A DNA stretch of 64,000 bases from Plantactinospora sp040120695. GTDB lineage: Bacteria > Actinomycetota > Actinomycetes > Mycobacteriales > Micromonosporaceae. Positions within the stretch are counted from its first letter, which is position 1, and every line of letters begins with the position of its first letter. Of the stretch, positions 52,004 to 60,795 are shown one piece after another. Position numbers and translations under genes: made by a program. The stretch is taken from contig NZ_JBEEAC010000020.1 of the NCBI RefSeq assembly GCF_040120695.1, positions 66,323 through 130,322 of the forward strand, in the 5' to 3' direction. The notes under the pieces were generated by a model, which was not told the origin of the DNA, did no database searches, and was given only the letters and a program-made list of their open reading frames with translations.

Positions 52004-52405
52004 GTGTGCTGGAATCAGTGCGGGCAAGAGAAACGCCGCCCGGTCCCGGGGCGGGGAGGGCGGCGTGGACGCGAGTGGAGTCGCGTTACGTCCGCCAGCC
52101 GCCCAGGTCGGCACATGCGCCGGAGCCTAGGTGGACGGGGCGCCCGAGCATGGCGAGGCTCGTCGAGGCGTCTGGCAGCTGCCGCCACGCTCGCGAAGAG
52201 GTCTGCCACAACATCGGTTGCTCCTGTCGATCTGACGCGCCAATTTCGTTGATCGCTGTGCCCACCACGGTAGGGGCCGCCTCCGAGCGCGGCAACATCT
52301 TTTTCGGCTTCATCTTCCGTACCGTCGGATCACCTGCCGGAAACGCCTGCGCGGCGGCGTTTCCGGTGCCGGTGGGCGACCGGTGCGGCGTTGTCGGGAT
52401 CGGAT
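52004..52405. other. Upstream end of the tRNA array: hairpin and probable promoter region
   Basis: A 9-bp hairpin, ACGCCGCCC with GGGCGGCGT, lies at 52033-52066. A short possible ORF occupies 52086-52214. The rest (52215-52405), relatively AT-rich near 52240-52330, is the likely promoter region for the minus-strand array; no consensus is clear. Confidence 0.5.
52086..52214 (-). CDS. Possible 42-residue leader ORF of the tRNA array
   Basis: ATG 52214 lies behind ACAGGAGC and opens 42 codons beginning MLWQTSSRAWRQLPDAS. No family is recognised. It precedes the first tRNA and a hairpin, so it could be a leader peptide or chance. Confidence 0.3.
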   Translation of the reverse strand: MLWQTSSRAWRQLPDASTSLAMLGRPVHLGSGACADLGGWRT

Positions 52406-53209
52406 TCAGGAGCCCTCTTCGACCAGTCGAGTGACGGCCGCGGCGACCACATCGGGTGCCTGGGTCTGCGGAAAGTGTCCCACTCCGGGGACCATCACGA
52501 CCTCGGCGCCGAGCTGTTCGCCGATCCAGTGGGCCTCGGCCGCCGGGTCCTTCCAGTCCACGTCGGCGGCGCCCATCACCACGACGGCGGGGGCGGACAC
52601 CTCGGGCAGCCGCCGCCGGGCCGGCTCGTGCGAGGTGCGGGTCGTCCGCACGAACGCCCGCCAGTGGCCGGGCCGGCGCAGGTTGTCCCGCACCAGGGCG
52701 AGGTGTTGTTGGTAGCCGTCGGGCTTGGCGCCGGGCACCCACTTCGGGTAGTAGCCGAGGAAGGCAGCCGGGCCCCAGGGCCGGACGAGCATGATCCGGA
52801 AGAGCAGGTTCAGCACGGCCGCGCCGGCGGGTTGCCGGACGAACGGGCCGAGCAGGGCGAGGCCGCGTACCTTCGCCGGGGCGTCGGCGGCGGCGATCAC
52901 GGCGGCACCGGCGCCCATGGAGTTGCCGACCAGGTGGGCGGGTCCGCCGAGCTCGTCGACGAGCGCGAGCAGATCGCTGGCGAGCGCCAGGTCGTCGTAG
53001 CCGGAGAAGCTGGCGTCGCTGTCACCGTGCCCCCGGATGTCCATCACGGCCACCCGGTAGCCCGCCTCGACCAGCTTCGGCGCGAGCAGCCGGTACGACT
53101 GGCGCAACTCGCCCATCCCCGGCGTGCAGATCACCAGCGGCCCGGCACCCTCCCACAGGTCGTACGCGATGCGTCCCTCAGGGCGGCGAAGGTAGCGGGG
53201 GTTAGCCAT
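52406..53209 (-). CDS. Alpha/beta hydrolase
   Basis: The 267-residue protein has an alpha/beta hydrolase fold with oxyanion segment VICTPGMGELRQSY, DIRGHGDSD, nucleophile Ser in GNSMGAGAAV near residue 96, and catalytic His in VPGVGHFPQTQ. The first acid lies in MGAADVDWKDP. It resembles MhpC-like esterases of unknown substrate. A perfect 14-bp palindrome overlaps the start codon and may be a repressor site. The gene stands alone. Confidence 0.87.
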   Translation of the reverse strand: MANPRYLRRPEGRIAYDLWEGAGPLVICTPGMGELRQSYRLLAPKLVEAGYRVAVMDIRGHGDSDASFSGYDDLALASDLLALVDELGGPAHLVGNSMGAGAAVIAAADAPAKVRGLALLGPFVRQPAGAAVLNLLFRIMLVRPWGPAAFLGYYPKWVPGAKPDGYQQHLALVRDNLRRPGHWRAFVRTTRTSHEPARRRLPEVSAPAVVVMGAADVDWKDPAAEAHWIGEQLGAEVVMVPGVGHFPQTQAPDVVAAAVTRLVEEGS

Positions 53210-53222
53210 AGCTTTAAAGCTA
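53209..53222. promoter_or_regulatory. 14-bp palindrome TAGCTTTAAAGCTA at the hydrolase start
   Basis: The perfect palindrome begins at the first base of the hydrolase ATG (minus strand) and stands out as AT-rich in a very GC-rich context. Its form fits a dimeric MarR- or TetR-type operator. No regulator gene is adjacent. Confidence 0.6.
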
Positions 53223-53511
53223 CACCCATTAGCCTAACGTGCCAAGCCGAAGCCGCGGTTTCGTCCCGGCCCGGCGATGGCCGGTGGCACCATGGAAGAG
53301 CAGTAGGTCCTTGGCGAGTCGACCGAACCTTCGGGACGGACCCAGCCGGGGCATCGGCCGGTGTGGGCGGACGTGCGACGCCCTCAACACGCCCGTGGCG
53401 GCCGCCCGACAGCAGGGATGGTGCCGCTGCCGCAGGGCCCGACTCCGACGGCTTGCCGGGCTCGCGTCGGTCGCGGGAGCCCGGTCCGACAGTCGTACGG
53501 GAGGAGAAGCC
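53223..53511. other. Intergenic region between the hydrolase and holin-like genes
   Basis: About 290 bp that should contain divergent promoters. No gene, repeat or recognised regulatory RNA is supported beyond the palindrome at its left edge. Confidence 0.5.
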
Positions 53512-53943
53512 ATGGGGGATGTCTCGGCCAGCACAAGTACGAGCGGCGACGGAGCCACCACACCCGAGCTGGTGCAGCGGGCCGCCGACCAGATATCCGG
53601 GCTGCTCCGCGAGGAGCTCGCACTGGCGCGGCTGGAGGTGTCGGAGAAGGGCAAGCGCGCGGGCGTAGGCGTCGGGCTGTTCGGCGGTGGCGGTGCGCTG
53701 GCCCTCTACGCCGGTGGTGCGCTGGTCGCCGCGGCCGTGGTGGCGTTGAGCTATGTCATCCCGGCCGCCCTGGCCGCACTGGTCGTCGCCGCCGTCCTTG
53801 CGGGTATGGCGGGCCTGCTCGCGCGATCCGGTCGGGAGCGGGTCCGTGGTGCGGCACCTCCGATGCCGAAATCGACGGCGGGAAGCCTGCGCGCCGATGC
53901 CGAGACGGTGCGGAACGCGGCCCGGGATCGGGGACGGTCATGA
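53512..53943 (+). CDS. Phage holin superfamily III / DUF1469-like membrane protein
   Basis: The 143-residue protein begins with a soluble helix (TPELVQRAADQISGLLREEL and ALARLEVSEKGKRAG) followed by two membrane segments (GGGGALALYAGGALVAAAVV and YVIPAALAALVVAAVLAGMA). This is the actinobacterial 'phage holin family' / DUF1469 pattern, common in non-phage chromosomes and probably structural at the membrane. GGAGGAG precedes ATG 53512. Its stop overlaps the DUF3618 gene. Confidence 0.85.
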   Translation: MGDVSASTSTSGDGATTPELVQRAADQISGLLREELALARLEVSEKGKRAGVGVGLFGGGGALALYAGGALVAAAVVALSYVIPAALAALVVAAVLAGMAGLLARSGRERVRGAAPPMPKSTAGSLRADAETVRNAARDRGRS

Positions 53944-54497
53944 TGCCGGGGGACGGCGTCGGCGACGTGGACCGGACTCGTGCGGAGATCGACCGGCGGC
54001 GCACCGAACTCGGCGAGACGGTTCAGGCGTTGGCCGCCAAGACGGACGTGCGGGCCCGTGGCCGCGAGAAGGCCGAACAGACCACGAACCGGCTTCGGGA
54101 ACGATCGACGCAGGTCACCGGGACAGTCCGCGAGAAGGCCGCGCAACTACCGGAAGCGGCCGGCCAGAAGGTGGGACAGGCGCAGCGGAGGGTGGGCCGG
54201 ATTGCCGCGGATGCCGGCCAGCAGGCCGTACGCGGTGCTCAGGTGATGGGGGCCTCGGTCAACCGGGCAGGCGGATTCGTCCGCCACAACCCGGTGCCCA
54301 TCGCCCTCGGTGCCGTCGCGGTGATCGTCGGCGTGGTGACGGCGCGGAAGCGCACGGACGCGGCCCGAGGCAGGCGTCGGAGCGACCGCTGGAACGCCGA
54401 CCGGCTGCTGCGGATGGCCCAGCCGATGGCTCCGTGGTGGTCGGTGGCGGCCCGGTCCGTGAAACGCGCCTCCCGGTCCCGGCTCGTCCGACGCTGA
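53940..54497 (+). CDS. DUF3618-domain protein
   Basis: The 185-residue protein starts MMPGDGVGDVDRTRAEIDRR and contains TELGETVQALAAKTDVRARG, the DUF3618 signature. A long charged helix with apolipoprotein-like AEKAEQ/REKAAQ periods follows, then a single hydrophobic segment, IALGAVAVIVGVV, and a basic tail. It overlaps the holin-like gene by 4 bp (ATGA); the pair is widespread in actinobacteria and may act at the membrane under stress (inference). Confidence 0.85.
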   Translation: MMPGDGVGDVDRTRAEIDRRRTELGETVQALAAKTDVRARGREKAEQTTNRLRERSTQVTGTVREKAAQLPEAAGQKVGQAQRRVGRIAADAGQQAVRGAQVMGASVNRAGGFVRHNPVPIALGAVAVIVGVVTARKRTDAARGRRRSDRWNADRLLRMAQPMAPWWSVAARSVKRASRSRLVRR

Positions 54498-54606
54498 GCA
54501 GCGGGCCGGCCACCCCGAGGGCGAGTCCCCGAGCAGGGACGTCCGGCACGCGAGGGCGCATCCGGCGCCGAGTGGGGACATCCGGCACCGGCGAGGTCCG
54601 CTCCGA

Positions 54607-55257
54607 CTACCAGCCCCGGGCCCGCCACCCCGGGATCGACGGACGCTCGGCGCCGAGGGTCGAGTCCTTGCCGTGGCCGGGGTAGAACCAGGTGTCGTCC
54701 GGCAGGACACCGAACACCTTGGTCTCGAGGTCGTCCATGATCTGCGCGAACTCGTTCGGATTGGTCGTCCTTCCGGGACCTCCCGGGAACAGCGAGTCCC
54801 CGGTGAACAGGTGTGTCCCGTCGACGTCGTCCCGATAGAGCAGCGCGACGGAACCCGGAGTGTGCCCGACGATGTGGATCACCTCGAGTTCGCGGTCGCC
54901 GACCCGGACCCGGTCACCGTCGGCGAGCGGCTCGGAGGGGATCGGCAGCCCGTCCGCGTCGGCCGCGTGCACCAGGGATCGGGCCCCGGTGCTGGCCAGA
55001 ACCTCCTCCAGGGCGACCCAGTGGTCCATGTGTGCGTGCGTGGTGACCACGGCGGCCAGCCCGCCCTCGCCGATCAGTTCCAGCAGCCGGGGCGCTTCGT
55101 TGGCCGCGTCGATCAGCACCTGCTCGCCGGTGGAGGCACAGCGCAGCAGGTACGCGTTGTTGTCCATCGGGCCGACCGAGAGCTTGCTGACGGTGAGGCC
55201 GGTCAACTGGCGTACGTCGGGCGGGCCGTCGGCGACGACGTCTCCGGTGTAGCTCAT
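54607..55257 (-). CDS. MBL-fold metallo-hydrolase
   Basis: The 216-residue protein has the metallo-beta-lactamase fold: NNAYLL, the zinc motif THAHMDH, VGHTPGSVALLY, LFTGDSLFPGGPG and a final YPGHGKDS histidine. The layout resembles glyoxalase II or persulfide-dioxygenase-like enzymes that hydrolyse thioesters in the cytoplasm. It lies downstream of a mycothiol-dependent isomerase gene on the same strand, so a thiol conjugate substrate is possible. Repeats of GAGTGGATCAGCGGGTCA separate the two genes. Confidence 0.87.
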   Translation of the reverse strand: MSYTGDVVADGPPDVRQLTGLTVSKLSVGPMDNNAYLLRCASTGEQVLIDAANEAPRLLELIGEGGLAAVVTTHAHMDHWVALEEVLASTGARSLVHAADADGLPIPSEPLADGDRVRVGDRELEVIHIVGHTPGSVALLYRDDVDGTHLFTGDSLFPGGPGRTTNPNEFAQIMDDLETKVFGVLPDDTWFYPGHGKDSTLGAERPSIPGWRARGW

Positions 55258-55261
55258 GGTC

Positions 55262-55365
55262 GGGTGCCTCCGAGTGGATCAGCGGATCAGCGGGTCAGAG
55301 TGGATCAGCGGGTCAGAGTCGAGCTGGATCGAGGGCGGGTCGGCTGGATCGAGGCGGTCGGCGGA
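55262..55365. repeat. GAGTGGATCAGCGG(G/A)TCA tandem repeats
   Basis: Imperfect copies of an 18-bp unit fill the 108 bp between the isomerase stop and MBL start, probably displacing any regulatory sequence close to the MBL gene. Confidence 0.75.
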
Positions 55366-56121
55366 TCAGATCCAGGGCGGGGGTGCCGGCAGCGGCCCGG
55401 CGGGCGTGACGACCAGGCCGGCACCGGTGCTCCGGCCGGTCAGCCACCCCGCCAGTTCGTGCGCCGGGCCGGCGACGGTACGCAGCTCCGGGCCGCTCTC
55501 GGCGGCGGGGATGCCGACCGGCCGGCCCCGGCCGCTGCCAATGGTCAGCGGCTGCCCGGTCTCCGCGGGCACCAGCACCAGGGCGAGTGGATCGTCCCGC
55601 TGGGCCAGGTCGTGCACCACCTCGTGCAGCAGCCGCTGACCGAACGCCTCCGGCCAGTCGGCTGTCCGGTAGCCGGCGGCGAGGTCGACGTGGTGCACCT
55701 CCACCTCGCGCAGCCGTCCCCAGGCCAGGGTGGCGGCGGGCCGGAGCCCTCGGGCGGACCGGACCTGGGCGGCCCAGGCCTCCGCCGGGAGCGCCCGGGC
55801 GGCCTCGGCGAACCGCTCCGCGCTGGCCCGCAGGTCGGCGAGCTGGGCGGCGGTCGGCCGGGCCGAGCCGGCCGCGATGTCCGCGTTCCGGACCGCCGGG
55901 GTCGGATACTGCGGGATGTCCTCGCCGGTACGCGCCGAGGTCAGCAGGTTGACGTAGCTGTCGGCGTTCCGGGCCAGGTGGCTGAGCACGTGCCCCCGGG
56001 TCCAGCCGGGGAGCAGGGACGGCTCGCCGATCGCGGCGTCGTCGAGCCCGTCGACGGTCCGCAACAGCCGATCCGTCGCCCGGTCCACCTCGGGCAGCAG
56101 CGCGAGTGGGTCGAGTGTCAC
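55366..56121 (-). CDS. Maleylpyruvate isomerase-family mycothiol-dependent enzyme
   Basis: The 251-residue protein has an N-terminal DinB-like bundle with the metal ligands of the MDMPI family: GWTRGHVLSHLARNAD (first His) and LREVEVHHVDLAAGY (Glu and second His). The C-terminal 80 residues form the MDMPI_C domain. Such enzymes use mycothiol, the actinobacterial thiol, for isomerase or S-transferase reactions. The true substrate is unknown; no gentisate pathway genes are near. Confidence 0.88.
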   Translation of the reverse strand: MTLDPLALLPEVDRATDRLLRTVDGLDDAAIGEPSLLPGWTRGHVLSHLARNADSYVNLLTSARTGEDIPQYPTPAVRNADIAAGSARPTAAQLADLRASAERFAEAARALPAEAWAAQVRSARGLRPAATLAWGRLREVEVHHVDLAAGYRTADWPEAFGQRLLHEVVHDLAQRDDPLALVLVPAETGQPLTIGSGRGRPVGIPAAESGPELRTVAGPAHELAGWLTGRSTGAGLVVTPAGPLPAPPPWI

Positions 56122-56353
56122 GACTCACGACCATAGCGCCCGACGACCGGTCCGGCCCGCACGCCTCGGGCGGGAGTGGCGGGAGTGGCGGGCCGGAATT
56201 GGCTTTCGGTCCGGTCGTATCAGCACCTACCGTCGAGGAGGAGTACCCGCAGGGCGTGAGGGGGTGGGATGCATGCCGGTCGCAGTGCGCGGGGCAACCG
56301 TTTCCACTTCTGAATTCGACCGTTGAATTCCACTCCTGACGACAAGGGTAGAC

Positions 56354-57424
56354 ATGACCATCGATCTCGTGTCCCTCGGTTGGGACGCGTCCACGGCCGC
56401 GGCGTATCCCGAGCGCGGCGACGAACTACGTCCCGGGCGGGTGGCCCGGGCGGACCGGGGAATCTGCACGGTCCTCGGCGCCGGGGGACCGGTCCGGGCC
56501 AGTCTCGGCGGCGGGGTGCTGGTGGCGGCCGCCCGGGACGCGGTCAACCTGCCGTGCGCCGGGGACTGGGTGCTGCTCCGGGACTGGCCGGACCGGCGAC
56601 TGACCGTGGAGGCGGTGCTGCCCCGGCGCACCGCGATCGTGCGGCGGACCGCCGACAAGGACTCGACCGGCCAGGTGCTGGCGGCCAACGCGGACGCGGC
56701 GGCGGTGATCGAGCCGCTGCATCCGTCACCGGACGTGGCCCGGATCGAGCGGCTGCTCGCGCTGGCCTGGGAGTCCGGCGCCACCCCGCTGCTGGTACTC
56801 ACCAAGTGTGACCTGGTCGCCGATCCGGCGGCGGTGGCCGAGCAGCTCGGCCAGGTGGCGCCGGGCGTCGAGGTGCTGGCGGTCAGCGCCCAGCACGGCA
56901 CCGGGCTGGCCGGGCTGCGCCGGTGGGTCGCCGCCGGCCGGACCCTGGCGTTGCTCGGGCCGTCCGGCGCCGGCAAGTCGACGCTGGTGAACGCGCTGGC
57001 CGGGGCGACGGTGATGACCACCCAGGGGGTACGCGGGGTGGACGGCAAGGGCCGGCACACCACCACGCACCGGCAACTGATCCCGATTCCGGGCGGGGGT
57101 GCGGTGCTGGACACCCCGGGCGTGCGGGCGGTGGGCCTGCTCGACGCGGCGGTCGGGCTGGACCGGGCCTTCGCCGACGTGGCCGCGCTCGTCGCGGAGT
57201 GCCGCTTCGCCGACTGCGGGCACCGGGGCGAGCCGGACTGCGCGATCCGGGGCGCGCTGGAGACCGGCGAGCTGAGCCCGCGGCGCTGGGCGAGCTGGCT
57301 GAAGCTCCAGCGCGAGGTGGCGTTCGAGACACGCCGCCGGGACGCGCGCCTGGCGGCCGAGGAGCGGTACCGAGGGAAGCGGGTTCGCAAGGAGCAGCGG
57401 AGTCGGGGCGGCCCGGGACGGTGA
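56354..57424 (+). CDS. rsgA: Ribosome small-subunit-dependent GTPase A
   Basis: The 356-residue circularly permuted GTPase has an N-terminal OB domain, then G4 TKCD, G5 VSAQ, G1 GPSGAGKS at about 202, and G3 DTPGV. The C-terminal zinc site is CRFADCGHRGEPDC. It checks maturation of the 30S subunit and dissociates RbfA. AAGGGTAG precedes ATG 56354. It ends in a basic tail. The upstream 230 bp contain no recognised element. Confidence 0.94.
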   Translation: MTIDLVSLGWDASTAAAYPERGDELRPGRVARADRGICTVLGAGGPVRASLGGGVLVAAARDAVNLPCAGDWVLLRDWPDRRLTVEAVLPRRTAIVRRTADKDSTGQVLAANADAAAVIEPLHPSPDVARIERLLALAWESGATPLLVLTKCDLVADPAAVAEQLGQVAPGVEVLAVSAQHGTGLAGLRRWVAAGRTLALLGPSGAGKSTLVNALAGATVMTTQGVRGVDGKGRHTTTHRQLIPIPGGGAVLDTPGVRAVGLLDAAVGLDRAFADVAALVAECRFADCGHRGEPDCAIRGALETGELSPRRWASWLKLQREVAFETRRRDARLAAEERYRGKRVRKEQRSRGGPGR

Positions 57425-57590
57425 GTGTCCGGGGATCGTGACGTTGAACTGCGGGAATCTGTCGGTGCGGAAAACTGTCGTACCCCGGGGCTAGAGTTGC
57501 CGAGGCGCTCTTCTGCGTCAACGAAACCGGCGCTTCGCGCGCCAGCGAATCGGACAGAACATATCTTTTCTTCCCGGGAGTGCGCGGACA

Positions 57591-60500
57591 GTGGCCGACC
57601 GACTGATCATCCGTGGCGCGCGTGAACACAACCTGCGCGACGTCAACCTCGACCTGCCACGCGACGCCATGATCGTCTTCACCGGGCTCTCGGGTTCCGG
57701 CAAGTCCAGCCTGGCCTTCGACACGATCTTCGCCGAGGGGCAGCGCCGGTACGTCGAGTCGCTGTCGTCGTACGCCCGACAGTTCCTGGGCCAGATGGAC
57801 AAGCCGGACGTCGACTTCATCGAAGGGCTCAGCCCGGCCGTCTCGATCGACCAGAAGTCCACCTCGCGCAACCCGCGCTCCACCGTCGGCACCATCACCG
57901 AGGTCTACGACTACCTCCGGTTGCTCTTCGCCCGGGTCGGCGAGCCGCACTGCCCGATCTGCGGTCAGAGGATCTCCCGGCAGAGCCCGCAGCAGATCGT
58001 CGACCGCGTGCTGGCGATGGAGGAGGGCACCCGGTTCATGGTGCTGGCCCCGGTGGTGCGCGGCCGCAAGGGCGAATACGTCGACCTCTTCGCCGAGCTC
58101 CAGGCCAAGGGGTACGCCCGGGCCCGGGTCGACGGGGTGGTCCATCCGCTCACCGAGCCGCCCAAGCTGAAGAAGCAGGAGAAGCACACCATCGAGGTGG
58201 TGGTGGACCGGCTCACCGTCAAGGCGAGCGCCAAGCAGCGGCTCACCGACTCGGTCGAGTCCGCGCTCGGCCTCTCCGGCGGGCTGGTGCTGCTCGACTT
58301 CGTCGACCTGCCCGAGGACGACCCGCAGCGGGAGCGCCGCTACTCCGAGCACCTGGCCTGCCCCAACGACCACCCACTGGCGATCGAGGACCTCGAACCC
58401 CGGGTCTTCTCCTTCAACGCCCCGTACGGCGCCTGCCCGGAGTGCACGGGGCTGGGCACCAAGAAGGAGGTCGACTCCGAACTCGTCGTGCCGGACGTGG
58501 AGCGGACACTGCGCGAGGGCGCGATCCAGCCGTGGTCCGGCGGGCAGACCCAGGAATACTTCCTCCGCCTCTTGCAGGCGCTGGCCGAGGCCGAGCACTT
58601 CGACCTCGACACCCCGTGGCGGGCGCTTCCGTCCCGGGCGCAGAAGACCATCCTGCACGGCTCCGGCGACCAGGTGCACGTGCGCTACCGCAACAAGTAC
58701 GGCCGTGAGCGCTCCTACTACACCGGCTTCGAGGGCGTGGTGCAGTGGATCGAGCGGCGGCACAACGACACCGAGTCGGACTGGTCCCGGGACAAGTACG
58801 AGGGATACATGCGGGACGTGCCCTGCCCGGTCTGCCGGGGCAGCCGGCTCAAGCCGGAGGTGCTGGCGGTCACCCTGGGCGGGCGGAACATCGCCGAGGT
58901 CTGCGCGCTCTCGGTCGGCGAGTGCGCGGAGCTGCTCGGCGGGATGACCCTGACCGACCGGCAGAAGATGATCGCCGAGCGGGTGCTCAAGGAGATCAAC
59001 GCCCGGCTGCGCTTCCTGGTCGACGTCGGCCTCGACTACCTGTCGCTGGACCGGCCGGCCGGCACGCTCTCCGGCGGCGAGGCGCAGCGGATCCGGCTGG
59101 CCACCCAGATCGGCTCCGGGCTGGTCGGAGTGCTCTACGTGCTGGACGAGCCGTCGATCGGGTTGCACCAGCGGGACAACCACCGGCTGATCGAGACCCT
59201 GGTCCGGCTCAAGGGACTCGGCAACACGCTGATCGTGGTGGAGCACGACGAGGACACCATCCGGACGGCGGACTGGATCGTCGACATCGGGCCCGGGGCC
59301 GGCGAGCACGGCGGCAGGATCGTGCACAGCGGTTCCGTGCCGGACCTGCTGACCAACTCCGAGTCGGTGACCGGGGCGTACCTCTCCGGGCGCCGATCGA
59401 TCCCGACCCCGAAGGGGCGCCGGCCACAGACGCCGGGCCGGGAGCTGGTGGTGCAGGGTGCGCGCGAGCACAACCTGCGGAACCTCACCGTGTCGTTCCC
59501 GCTCGGCCAGTTCATCGCGGTCACCGGCGTCAGCGGTTCGGGCAAGTCGACCCTGGTCAACGACATCCTCTACACGGTGCTGGCGAACCAGATCAACGGG
59601 GCGCGGCTGGTGCCCGGCCGGCACACCCGGATCACCGGGCTGGAGAACGTCGACAAGGTGGTCGGGGTCGACCAGTCGCCGATCGGGCGTACCCCGAGGT
59701 CCAATCCGGCGACGTACACCGGGGTCTGGGACCACGTCCGCAAGCTCTTCGCCGAGACCACCGAGGCGAAGGTCCGGGGGTACGGGCCGGGCCGGTTCTC
59801 GTTCAACGTCAAGGGTGGCCGGTGCGAGGCGTGCAGCGGCGACGGCACTATCAAGATCGAGATGAACTTCCTGCCGGACGTCTACGTGCCGTGCGAGGTC
59901 TGCAAGGGCGCCCGCTACAACCGGGAGACCCTGGAGGTGCACTACAAGGGGCGGACGGTCTCCGACATCCTGGAGATGCCGATCGAGGAGGCGGCCGAGT
60001 TCTTCTCGGCGATCCCGGCCATCCACCGGCACCTGAAGACCCTGGTCGACGTCGGCCTCGGCTACGTCCGGCTCGGCCAGCCGGCGCCCACCCTCTCCGG
60101 CGGCGAGGCGCAGCGGGTCAAGCTCGCCTCCGAGTTGCAGAAGCGCTCGACCGGCCGGACGGTGTACGTGCTCGACGAGCCGACCACCGGGCTGCACTTC
60201 GAGGACATCCGCAAGCTGCTCGGGGTGCTGGACAGCCTGGTCGACAAGGGCAACACCGTGATCGTCATCGAGCACAACCTCGACGTGATCAAGACCGCCG
60301 ACTGGCTGGTCGACATGGGTCCGGAGGGCGGGCACCGGGGCGGCATGGTGCTGGCCGCCGGTACGCCGGAGGAGTTGGCGGAGGTGCCGGAGAGTCACAC
60401 CGGGCAGTTCCTCCGGCCGGTACTCGGGCTGACCGGCCCGGCCCGGGGGGCGAGCGCGGCCACCACCCGGGCGGCCCGGGCCAACGGCACCGCGAAGGCC

Positions 60501-60701
60501 AACGGCACCGCGAAGGCCAACAGCACCGCGACCAGGGCGAACGGCGCTACGGCCAAGGCCGGTGACGGTGCCGTGAAGTCCGGTAACGGCCGGGCCGGCG
60601 ACGGTACGGTGAAGGACGGCGCCGCCCGGGTGGGCACGACCGCGAAGGCCGCAACCGCGAAGACCGGCACGGCGAAGAGCCGACGTACCGGCAAGTCCTG
60701 A
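57591..60701 (+). CDS. uvrA: Excinuclease ABC subunit A
   Basis: The 1036-residue protein starts at GTG 57591. Walker A sites are GLSGSGKSS and GVSGSGKST; ABC signatures LSGGEAQRI and LSGGEAQRVKLA are present; zinc modules include CPICGQR, CPECTGLG, CPVCRGSRL and CEACSGDG with CEVCKGARY. It recognises bulky DNA damage and loads UvrB. The last 85 residues are an unusual Ala/Lys/Gly/Thr-rich tail (ANGTAKANGTAKANSTAT and similar), not part of the fold. A typical UvrA is near 950 residues. Confidence 0.97.
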   Translation: MADRLIIRGAREHNLRDVNLDLPRDAMIVFTGLSGSGKSSLAFDTIFAEGQRRYVESLSSYARQFLGQMDKPDVDFIEGLSPAVSIDQKSTSRNPRSTVGTITEVYDYLRLLFARVGEPHCPICGQRISRQSPQQIVDRVLAMEEGTRFMVLAPVVRGRKGEYVDLFAELQAKGYARARVDGVVHPLTEPPKLKKQEKHTIEVVVDRLTVKASAKQRLTDSVESALGLSGGLVLLDFVDLPEDDPQRERRYSEHLACPNDHPLAIEDLEPRVFSFNAPYGACPECTGLGTKKEVDSELVVPDVERTLREGAIQPWSGGQTQEYFLRLLQALAEAEHFDLDTPWRALPSRAQKTILHGSGDQVHVRYRNKYGRERSYYTGFEGVVQWIERRHNDTESDWSRDKYEGYMRDVPCPVCRGSRLKPEVLAVTLGGRNIAEVCALSVGECAELLGGMTLTDRQKMIAERVLKEINARLRFLVDVGLDYLSLDRPAGTLSGGEAQRIRLATQIGSGLVGVLYVLDEPSIGLHQRDNHRLIETLVRLKGLGNTLIVVEHDEDTIRTADWIVDIGPGAGEHGGRIVHSGSVPDLLTNSESVTGAYLSGRRSIPTPKGRRPQTPGRELVVQGAREHNLRNLTVSFPLGQFIAVTGVSGSGKSTLVNDILYTVLANQINGARLVPGRHTRITGLENVDKVVGVDQSPIGRTPRSNPATYTGVWDHVRKLFAETTEAKVRGYGPGRFSFNVKGGRCEACSGDGTIKIEMNFLPDVYVPCEVCKGARYNRETLEVHYKGRTVSDILEMPIEEAAEFFSAIPAIHRHLKTLVDVGLGYVRLGQPAPTLSGGEAQRVKLASELQKRSTGRTVYVLDEPTTGLHFEDIRKLLGVLDSLVDKGNTVIVIEHNLDVIKTADWLVDMGPEGGHRGGMVLAAGTPEELAEVPESHTGQFLRPVLGLTGPARGASAATTRAARANGTAKANGTAKANSTATRANGATAKAGDGAVKSGNGRAGDGTVKDGAARVGTTAKAATAKTGTAKSRRTGKS

Positions 60702-60795
60702 CAGCGGTCCGGTTGAACCAGTTGGTGGATATATCCGTGTCTTCGGGCGTGGCCGCGGACGACCAGGAGCGCGGCGCCGAAGAGGAAGGCTAGGT

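Noticed and set aside
57545..57590. GAACATATCTTTTC before uvrA as a possible LexA (SOS) box.
   Set aside because: The right half does not match GTTC and there is no dyad symmetry; too weak to call.
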